Assembly (NCBI GenBank): GCA_947627435.1
Contig: CANQWB010000012.1
Location: forward strand, 1-35,368
DNA from: an uncultured Bacilli bacterium
GTDB taxonomy: Bacteria; Bacillota_I; Bacilli_A; RF39; UBA660
Reading direction: 5' to 3'
Length of the DNA stretch: 35,368 nucleotides
The notes below the pieces were generated by a model. That model had not been told where the DNA came from and searched no databases. It saw only the letters and a program-made list of their open reading frames with translations. The position numbers and the translations under genes were made by a program. Below are positions 29,276 to 35,368 of the stretch, piece by piece (within the stretch, counting starts at the first letter, position 1; the number at the start of each line of letters is the position of its first letter).

Positions 29276-30608
29276 AATCGTATGCCGAAAATTAGCTCGT
29301 TTTATTGATAAAAAAATTGTAGTCCCTATTACTAAGCTAGTTGTATATACGACATCTAAATTTGATCGTTCTGGTAAAAAATTTGAAAATTGGTTATCTA
29401 AAACAAATACTTTATTATATGTATCATTATTTTTAGCAATTTTGATTTTTATCGTAATTGATCAAAAAATTATTTTGTTTACAGATAATTCTGCAGAAGT
29501 ATTAAAAGATAGACCAGTGAATGTAATTTATAATGAAGAAGCTTATGTGATTGAAGGACTTCCTGAAACAGTAGATATTACATTAATTGGAAGTAAAACG
29601 GATTTATATATTGCAAAACAGTCATCATCTCATAATGTAACTGTGGATTTAAGTGGATTAAAGCCGGGAACACATAAAGTAAATTTAGAATATACACAAA
29701 ATGCTGGAAAAATAGAACACATGGTTAATCCTTCTGTTGCAACCGTTGTAATTTATCAAAAAGTATCTGAAACTAGGACTTTGTCAGTTGATATTTTGAA
29801 TCAAGATAGTTTAGATTCAAAATATTCCATTGATCAAGTTTTATATGATACTGATAAAATTGTAATTAAAGGTGCTGAACATCAATTAAAAAAAGTGGTG
29901 TCTGTAAAAGCATTAGTTGATATCAATAATTTAGTTTCTACTGAAGTAGGAACAACTACATTAAAAGACGTACCTTTAAAAGCTTATGATGCGGAAGGTA
30001 ATGTTGTAGATGTAGAAATTGTTCCAGAAAAAATTGATGTCGATATTGTTATTTCTTCTCCAAGCAAAGAAGTTCCACTTAAAATTATTCCTGTTGGAGA
30101 AGTTAGTTTTGGGCAAGCAATTAGTGCATTTAACACGAGTGTAACAAGAGTGACTGTATATGGCGACGCAACAGCATTAGAATCTCTGAATTCTATTCCA
30201 ATTGAAATTGATGTTACTGATTTAAAATCTAATAAAGAATATAAAGTGGACATTCCAAAACCAGTAGGAGTTCGTTCTCTTTCTGTGAATAATGTAACGA
30301 TCAATGTAATCTTAGATACAGTGGATAGTAGAGATATTGACAATATTACAGTAGACCCAAGAAATGTGGCAGACGGATTGAGTCCACAAGCGGGAAATAG
30401 TCAAGCTGCTAATATCACTGTAAATCTAAAAGGAGTTACATCTGTTATCGAAGCGATTCGTAGTACAGATATTACTGCTTATGTAGATTTAGAGGAATAT
30501 ACAGAACCAGGAGAATATGAAGTAGAAGTACATGTAGAAGGAACAGATCCTAAAGTAAAATATACTTCTAAAACAAAGAAAATTAAAATTACATTGACAA
30601 GAAATTAA
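29250..30608 (+). CDS. cdaR: CdaA regulator CdaR (YbbR-domain protein)
   Basis: A membrane-anchored extracytoplasmic regulator of CdaA, 452 aa, with a membrane helix at about 54-72 and several YbbR repeats along the outer region. Examples of the repeated pattern are PETVDITLIGSKTDLYIAK, DKIVIKGAEHQLKKVVSVKA and VTRVTVYGDATALESLNSIP. I placed the start at GTG 29250, 9 bases after GAGGAGG; upstream in-frame ATG codons (29217, 29229) have poorer spacing. It follows cdaA as in Bacillus, where glmM usually comes next; glmM is not here. Confidence 0.92.
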   Translation: MKKLLRTIRIVCRKLARFIDKKIVVPITKLVVYTTSKFDRSGKKFENWLSKTNTLLYVSLFLAILIFIVIDQKIILFTDNSAEVLKDRPVNVIYNEEAYVIEGLPETVDITLIGSKTDLYIAKQSSSHNVTVDLSGLKPGTHKVNLEYTQNAGKIEHMVNPSVATVVIYQKVSETRTLSVDILNQDSLDSKYSIDQVLYDTDKIVIKGAEHQLKKVVSVKALVDINNLVSTEVGTTTLKDVPLKAYDAEGNVVDVEIVPEKIDVDIVISSPSKEVPLKIIPVGEVSFGQAISAFNTSVTRVTVYGDATALESLNSIPIEIDVTDLKSNKEYKVDIPKPVGVRSLSVNNVTINVILDTVDSRDIDNITVDPRNVADGLSPQAGNSQAANITVNLKGVTSVIEAIRSTDITAYVDLEEYTEPGEYEVEVHVEGTDPKVKYTSKTKKIKITLTRN

Positions 30609-30638
30609 AAAAACCTTCCATTGTGAAGGTTTTATTTT
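30607..30638. terminator. Bidirectional terminator after cdaR
   Basis: AAAACCTTC (30610-30618) with GAAGGTTTT (30625-30633), 6-base loop. It also ends the leftward DUF378 gene, whose stop codon lies in its right arm. Confidence 0.85.
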
Positions 30639-30832
30639 GATTCAATATGATTGAAAAGAAGTCCTATATTAATTAGTCCACAAATTCCTACAATAATGTA
30701 GATAATTCTGGCGATAATGTACATATCTTTGAATAGTGCATCGATAATATTAAAATCGAATAATCCAATCATTCCCCATACAATCGCACCGATGATTGTG
30801 AAGACTAAAGCTATTTTTTGTAATGCTTCCAT
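30632..30832 (-). CDS. DUF378 small membrane protein
   Basis: A 66-aa protein with two membrane segments, matching the DUF378 family (YuzA-like): ALVFTIIGAIVWGMIGLF in the first helix and ARIIYIIVGICGLINIG in the second. Function of the family is unknown. The minus-strand ribosome binding site AAAGGAG lies 6 bases before the ATG. Length is typical. Confidence 0.88.
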   Translation of the reverse strand: MEALQKIALVFTIIGAIVWGMIGLFDFNIIDALFKDMYIIARIIYIIVGICGLINIGLLFNHIESK

Positions 30833-30940
30833 ATGATTCTCCTTTCTATCTTACTATTATATTTACCCAATTTATAAAAATTATTCATAAATTTTTACAT
30901 TGTCCATATAATTTAGTGAACTATGATAAGAGGTGAAAGA

Positions 30941-31939
30941 GTGAAAAGCAAATTAATAGGGATTGGAATATTGTGTTGTTTGCTGGTAACAGGTTGTTTT
31001 GGAAAGGGAAATAAAGATATTACTCATACATTAATTGAGAAGATAGAAAAAGCAAAAAGTTATCATGTTACAGGTGAACTTGAAATTATTAATAATGAAG
31101 ATAGTTATCAATATGATGTTGAGGTCTCTTATAAAGAAGAAGATTATTTTCGTGTCAGTTTAAAAAATAAAATTAATAATCATGAACAGATTATATTGAG
31201 AAATATGGAAGGTGTATATGTTTTGACACCAAGTTTAAACAAAAGCTTTAAATTTCAAAGTGACTGGCCTTATAATAATTCCCAAAGTTATTTGTTACAA
31301 ATATTAGTCAAAGATATCAAAAATGATAATTCTAAAACGATAGAACAAAAAGATGATAACTATATTATTAATACATCTGTCAATTATGCGAATAATAAAA
31401 ATTTGAAAAAACAAAAAATTTATGTAGATAAGAAAGGCAATATTCAAAAAGTAGAAGTATTAAACGATGAAAATATCGTTCGTATGCGAATGACATTTAA
31501 ACATATTGATATGGGCGCCACATTTGATAAAGATTACTTTGAACTTAGTCAAAATATGAAAACAACAGAAACCATAGAAGAAACCTCAAAAACAATTGAT
31601 GATGTAATTTATCCAATGTATATGCCTGTTAATACTTACTTAGAAAGTCAAGATATTGTTAAAAAAGAAGACGGAGAACGTATTATACTTACATTTGGTG
31701 GAGCTTCTCCATTTATGTTAGTAGAAGAAACTGTAACCGTAGAAGATGATATGACCATTATTCCTGTATATGGAGAACCAGAATTATTATTAGATACTAT
31801 TGGTAGTATTACTGAGAATTCGGCTAACTGGATTAGTAATGGCATTGAATATTATGCTGTATCGGATACATTGAACGGAGATGAATTGTTACAAGTAGTA
31901 CAATCTATCAGTGTGATTCCAGTTGTCAATATGAAATAG
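30941..31939 (+). CDS. LolA-like lipoprotein, GerS/YdcC type
   Basis: A 332-aa lipoprotein. The signal peptide ends in lipobox LVTGC, followed by a LolA-like beta-rich domain (about 35-215: SYHVTGELEII, YQYDVEVSYKEEDYFRVSL, LKKQKIYVDKKGNIQKVEVL, FKHIDMGATFDKDYFELS). A second domain of 110 residues follows. In Clostridioides, GerS of this fold binds CwlD and is needed for cortex modification; Bacillus YdcC is a sigma-E lipoprotein of the same type. A CwlD gene lies in this window. The GTG start 30941 was chosen for GAGGTGAAAGA; the ATG 30923 has no ribosome binding site. Confidence 0.75.
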   Translation: MKSKLIGIGILCCLLVTGCFGKGNKDITHTLIEKIEKAKSYHVTGELEIINNEDSYQYDVEVSYKEEDYFRVSLKNKINNHEQIILRNMEGVYVLTPSLNKSFKFQSDWPYNNSQSYLLQILVKDIKNDNSKTIEQKDDNYIINTSVNYANNKNLKKQKIYVDKKGNIQKVEVLNDENIVRMRMTFKHIDMGATFDKDYFELSQNMKTTETIEETSKTIDDVIYPMYMPVNTYLESQDIVKKEDGERIILTFGGASPFMLVEETVTVEDDMTIIPVYGEPELLLDTIGSITENSANWISNGIEYYAVSDTLNGDELLQVVQSISVIPVVNMK

Positions 31940-31963
31940 ATATTTTCTATATCTATTTTTTTT
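31934..31963 (+). terminator. Terminator overlapping the stop of the LolA-like gene
   Basis: AAATAGATA (31934-31942) with TATCTATTT (31950-31958), 7-base loop, T run. The stop codon TAG is in the left arm. Confidence 0.85.
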
Positions 31964-31969
31964 AAATTA

Positions 31970-31978
31970 TGATATAAT
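31970..31978 (+). promoter_or_regulatory. Extended -10 for the second CxxC-less thioredoxin-fold gene
   Basis: TGATATAAT with TATAAT at 31973-31978; AGGTGATA begins 8 bases later and the ATG is at 31996, giving a leader of about 11 bases. Confidence 0.55.
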
Positions 31979-31995
31979 CATACACAGGTGATAAT

Positions 31996-32475
31996 ATGGA
32001 AAAAATGAATACAAATGAAGTAGGTAGATTAATTCGTATAATTGGAATTATTGTAATTATCTTTATTATATTTTATATGATTACAATGATTACGACAAAC
32101 GATAAAAAAGCACAATATCCTTCAGCAGAATCCATACCATCTGTTATTCAATATGATGAGATTATTTTATCAAAATTATACGATCAAAAAGAAAATGAAT
32201 ATTTTGTATTAGTAAAAGGAGAAGAAGACCCATATTTATCTTTGTTTGAAGATCTTCTTTTACAATTTTCATCAAAAGAGACTGGATGTGCTTACTATAC
32301 AGTAGATTTGACCTCAGCATTCAATCAAAGATTTGTAGGAGAAGTTGCTTCATTTGACCCAAATGCACTTCAATTCACAGATACTACACTTTTAAAAATA
32401 CAAGATCATACATTAATAGAATATTATGCAACAAGTGATAGTATATTGGAATATTTAAAAGCAATTAATCAGTAG
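31996..32475 (+). CDS. Membrane-anchored degenerate thioredoxin-fold protein
   Basis: A 159-aa protein with a membrane helix at about 13-33. The outer domain follows the thioredoxin plan (EYFVLVKGEEDPYLSLFEDL, CAYYTVDLTSAFNQRF, TTLLKIQDHTLIEYYA) but the CxxC position reads EEDPYLS and the cis-Pro loop reads DTTLLK, so both functional sites are lost. One unpaired cysteine remains. The assignment is by eye from the pattern of strands and helices and its likeness to the protein at 26556, so it is less certain than the others. Confidence 0.6.
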   Translation: MEKMNTNEVGRLIRIIGIIVIIFIIFYMITMITTNDKKAQYPSAESIPSVIQYDEIILSKLYDQKENEYFVLVKGEEDPYLSLFEDLLLQFSSKETGCAYYTVDLTSAFNQRFVGEVASFDPNALQFTDTTLLKIQDHTLIEYYATSDSILEYLKAINQ

Positions 32476-32495
32476 TCTATCTTGACTACTTTTTT
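32471..32495 (+). terminator. Terminator overlapping the stop codon
   Basis: AGTAGTC (32471-32477) with GACTACT (32484-32490), 6-base loop, T run. Confidence 0.85.
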
Positions 32496-32525
32496 GTCAA
32501 AAAATGTCCACTTGTTTTGAAAACA

Positions 32526-32555
32526 TAGACATAAAATATAAAAATATGTTATAGT
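32526..32555 (+). promoter_or_regulatory. Promoter of the CtpA-type protease gene
   Basis: TAGACA (32526-32531) and an extended -10 TGTTATAGT (TATAGT 32550-32555), spacer 18. Confidence 0.55.
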
Positions 32556-32570
32556 GAAGAAGGTGATATT

Positions 32571-33770
32571 ATGATAAGAAATACAGATAATAAAAATACA
32601 TTTCATACAGCAGAAGTTGTTTTTCTTATTGTAATGACTTGCGTTGTAAGTGTCCTAATGGGCTTTGCCGTTTCCGAACATTTTTTTCCAAATACAAGTA
32701 AACAAATGGAAAATGAGACTGTTAAAAAAATATGGCAACACTATCAATATATAAAAGATCATTATTACGAGGATATTGATGATGAAATACTATTGGATGG
32801 CGCAATTGCAGGAATGGTAAATGCTTTAGATGATCCATTCTCAACATTTATTGATGAAGAAGATGCGGAAGATTTTAATATGTCACTTGATGGAAATTAT
32901 AGTGGAATTGGAATTGAGATTGTAAATAATAGTGATGGTAATATTGTAGTGGTAGGTGTATTTGATGCTTCTCCTGCTAAAAAAGCGGGAATTGAAGTGG
33001 GAGATATCATTACAGCTATTAATGATGAAAGTTTAATTGGAAAAGATAAGTCTGAATTAACATCATATGTCAAAGAAAATGAATTAGATACATTTACTTT
33101 GACCATTTTACGTAATACAGAAGAGATGAAAATATCAGTACAAAAAGAGATTGTTGAAATTCCATCTGTTTCTTCCAAAGTGTTTGAACAAAATGGAAAA
33201 AAAGTAGGATATATTTATTTTAGTATTTTTTCAAGCACAACAAGTACACAATTTCAAGATGAATTAGAATCGTTAGAAAAACAAAATATGGATTCTATAA
33301 TTATTGATGTACGACAAAATTCTGGTGGACATTTGACAACTGCAGTTGATATAGTTAGTTTATTTTTGGATAAAACAAAAGTGATTTATCAAATTGAAAC
33401 CAAAGAAGGCGTGACAAAATATTATTCAACTGGAGAGAAAACAAAAACCTATCCGATTGTAGTCTTACAAGATGGAGCTAGTGCTTCAGCAGCTGAATTA
33501 CTCACTGCAGCTTTGAAAGAATCCTATGGGGCAACCGTTATTGGTACTACAAGTTATGGTAAAGGGACTGTGCAAAAATTGGTGACGGTCGATGAATCTA
33601 TAGAATATAAATTTACAACGAAAAAGTGGTTAACACCAAATGGCAATTGGATTCATAAAACAGGTATTGTACCAGATATTGAAATCACATTAGATGAAAC
33701 ATATTATACAGATCCAACGGATGATAATGACAATCAATTACAAGAAGCCATTCGCTATTTAACAAAGTGA
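32571..33770 (+). CDS. C-terminal processing peptidase, S41 family (CtpA/CtpB type)
   Basis: A 399-aa serine protease with a signal anchor (16-36), a PDZ domain (about 100-190) and an S41 catalytic domain (200-370). The catalytic Ser is S306 in GASASAAE and the Lys is K331 in SYGKGTVQ; RQNSGGHL precedes them. It would cleave exported or membrane proteins at their C-termini. In Bacillus, CtpB acts in sigma-K activation during sporulation, which would suit this organism, but CtpA and CtpB cannot be told apart here. Ribosome binding site AAGGTGATATT. Confidence 0.92.
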   Translation: MIRNTDNKNTFHTAEVVFLIVMTCVVSVLMGFAVSEHFFPNTSKQMENETVKKIWQHYQYIKDHYYEDIDDEILLDGAIAGMVNALDDPFSTFIDEEDAEDFNMSLDGNYSGIGIEIVNNSDGNIVVVGVFDASPAKKAGIEVGDIITAINDESLIGKDKSELTSYVKENELDTFTLTILRNTEEMKISVQKEIVEIPSVSSKVFEQNGKKVGYIYFSIFSSTTSTQFQDELESLEKQNMDSIIIDVRQNSGGHLTTAVDIVSLFLDKTKVIYQIETKEGVTKYYSTGEKTKTYPIVVLQDGASASAAELLTAALKESYGATVIGTTSYGKGTVQKLVTVDESIEYKFTTKKWLTPNGNWIHKTGIVPDIEITLDETYYTDPTDDNDNQLQEAIRYLTK

Positions 33771-33833
33771 AAATGCTTCTTTTCTTTTTGCTGAAAATTT
33801 TGTATAATGAATATTAGGAAGAAGGCGAAAGCA

Positions 33834-34367
33834 ATGAAACAAATTTGTATCGGCGATCAATTTCAAATCCATTGTTATAAGCATGATGGCAAAATTCACT
33901 GTACTTGGGAAGAAGCTATTGTACTTGATATCAAAAAAGAATATATTGTTTTTGGCAATGATCATACTTTAGTAACTGAAGCAGACGGTAGAACTTGGCG
34001 TACCAAAGAACCGGCTGTGATTTATTTTTTCCATAACAAATGGTATAACGTGATTGCACAATTAAAGAAAGATGGCATATCTTATTATTGTAATATAGAA
34101 TCACCTTATATTATAGAAGAGGGTGCGATTAAATATATTGACTACGATTTAGATATTCGCATATATCCATCTGGAGATTATCGTATTTTAGATCGTATGG
34201 AATATAAATATCACAAACAGCTGATGCATTATTCTGAACAATTAGATGAAGCTGTTCATAATGGACTGAATGAACTCATACATTTATATAAAAATGGTTC
34301 TCCTATATTTCAGGCGGAACCAAATAAGAATTATCATGCAATCTACGAAAATTTAAAAACAAATTAA
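33834..34367 (+). CDS. DUF402 nucleoside tri-/diphosphate phosphatase (Ntdp-like)
   Basis: A 177-aa cytosolic protein of the DUF402/YgaC family, shown in staphylococci to hydrolyse nucleoside tri- and diphosphates. Family features are WEEAIVLDI, the KWYNVIAQL segment, YYCNIESP, and the acidic metal-binding stretch YIDYDLDIRIYP. The start ATG 33834 follows GAAGGCGAAAG; the upstream ATG 33807 overlaps the -10 TATAAT (33803-33808). Length is normal. It lies just upstream of the rRNA operon but is a separate unit. Confidence 0.87.
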   Translation: MKQICIGDQFQIHCYKHDGKIHCTWEEAIVLDIKKEYIVFGNDHTLVTEADGRTWRTKEPAVIYFFHNKWYNVIAQLKKDGISYYCNIESPYIIEEGAIKYIDYDLDIRIYPSGDYRILDRMEYKYHKQLMHYSEQLDEAVHNGLNELIHLYKNGSPIFQAEPNKNYHAIYENLKTN

Positions 34368-34443
34368 ATTTATGAATATATACATCATTTTGACATATAA
34401 TTAAGAGAAGTTAAGAATTTTTTCAAAAACTGAAAAAAAGTTC

Positions 34444-34472
34444 TTGACACAACCATTTTCTTCTGTTATATT
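34444..34472 (+). promoter_or_regulatory. rrn promoter P1
   Basis: TTGACA (34444-34449) and TATATT (34467-34472), spacer 17. The start region after the -10 reads GGTGCTTTCAC, very like that of P2. Confidence 0.85.
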
Positions 34473-34635
34473 AATGGTGCTTTCACGAAAAAAGAACTGC
34501 AAAATCATACAACTTAGGTTTTTTATTTTTGTTTCGAATTTCGATGTTATTTGTGAAATAAAACACTTCAAATTGTCAAAATTTGGCAGATGAAATCGAA
34601 AAAGAAAGAAAAATGTAAAAAAGTCAAAAAAGTTC

Positions 34636-34664
34636 TTGACACGAAAGGCAACATTTGATATATT
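34636..34664 (+). promoter_or_regulatory. rrn promoter P2
   Basis: TTGACA (34636-34641) and TATATT (34659-34664), spacer 17, followed by AGTGCTTTGAC. Both promoters are preceded by AGTTCT, so P1 and P2 look like a tandem duplication 192 bases apart. Confidence 0.85.
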
Positions 34665-34693
34665 AGTAGTGCTTTGACCAAGAAAGCATGAAA

Positions 34694-34710
34694 TGATCTT
34701 TGAAAACTGA
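34694..34710 (+). promoter_or_regulatory. boxA-like rRNA antitermination site
   Basis: TGATCTTTGAAAACTGA resembles the boxA region (TGCTCTTTGAAAACT) seen in leaders of Firmicutes rRNA operons, where Nus factors load. Confidence 0.65.
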
Positions 34711-34767
34711 GCAAAAAGTCAATTCGAAAGTTAGGATAAAACAATTCAAATGAACAAAAATTATTTT

Positions 34768-35368
<601 letters not shown>

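Larger units (their letters stand above)
34368..34767 (+). other. rRNA operon control region
   Basis: These 400 bases have no gene. They hold two consensus promoters (34444-34472 and 34636-34664), a possible weaker upstream TTGACA (34390-34395) without a good -10, AT-rich UP-like sequence, and a boxA-like antitermination site. A near-complementary AGAATTTTTTCA / TGAAAAAAAGTTCT pair lies just upstream of the first promoter. Confidence 0.8.

Noticed and set aside
29984-30343. Antisense frame of 119 codons inside cdaR
   Set aside because: No start signals; the sense frame is a conserved YbbR protein.

Overview
The window is AT-rich DNA from a low-GC Gram-positive (Firmicutes/Bacilli-type) bacterium. 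Evidence is the Bacillus-like ribosome binding sites (AGGAGG, AGGTGATA), TTGACA/TATAAT promoters with 17-bp spacers, dense Rho-independent terminators, an energy-coupling-factor transporter next to truA-rplM-rpsI, cdaA-cdaR, DUF402 and the 5' part of a Bacilli-like 16S rRNA gene. TGA works as a stop (overlapping ATGA junctions) and the tRNA-Trp has a CCA anticodon, so the standard bacterial code applies and this is not a Mycoplasma-type code. Several genes are recognisably sporulation-related (CwlD amidase, SleB/CwlJ-type hydrolase, CotY/CotZ coat protein, signal-less LysM proteins, GerS/YdcC-like lipoprotein, CtpA/B protease), so the organism is probably an endospore former, likely an early-branching gut Bacilli/Erysipelotrichia-like lineage. 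The exact taxon is inference.

Layout. 1-6.4 kb: SDR oxidoreductase and pilin-like protein; ecfA1-ecfA2-ecfT-truA operon; rplM-rpsI behind an L13-leader-like structure; a rRNA-type methyltransferase. 6.4-8.9 kb: a class B sortase and one cell-wall-anchored surface protein, the latter driven by a promoter whose spacer is a run of ten G. 8.9-14.0 kb: cwlD, an Abi/HEPN protein, an HtrA-like protease with a membrane thioredoxin, a cytosolic amidase-like LysM protein and a SleB-like hydrolase. 14.06 kb: tRNA-Trp. 14.3-17.4 kb: a small unknown gene, then a secreted matrixin-type metalloprotease, an anchored unknown protein, an ECF-type sigma factor and its probable membrane anti-sigma factor. 17.6-24.3 kb: YjdF-like membrane protein, pilin-module membrane protein, DUF368 undecaprenyl-phosphate translocase, coat-type proteins, patatin-like lipase with a coupled exported protein, and a protein made only of LysM domains. 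24.4-27.6 kb: transglutaminase-like protein, thioredoxin lipoprotein, single-ring Clp-type AAA+ protein, a thioredoxin-fold protein without CxxC, trmL. 27.6-34.4 kb: acidic bitopic membrane protein, cdaA-cdaR (c-di-AMP), DUF378, LolA-like lipoprotein, a second CxxC-less thioredoxin-fold protein, CtpA-type protease, DUF402 phosphatase. 34.4 kb to the end: tandem rrn promoters and the first ~600 bases of 16S rRNA.

Themes. Most of the window concerns the cell surface and the spore: wall-active amidases and hydrolases, LysM proteins, sortase anchoring, lipid carrier recycling, membrane thioredoxin-fold proteins and surface proteases. The most striking signal is the poly-G promoter at 7459-7489, the hallmark of slipped-strand phase variation, controlling a sortase-anchored surface protein. 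Other points of interest are an ECF transporter ATPase pair whose non-consensus residues all fall in one composite ATP site, a matrixin/ECF-sigma gene cluster, and a signal-less amidase-LysM protein that has apparently lost its catalytic glutamate.
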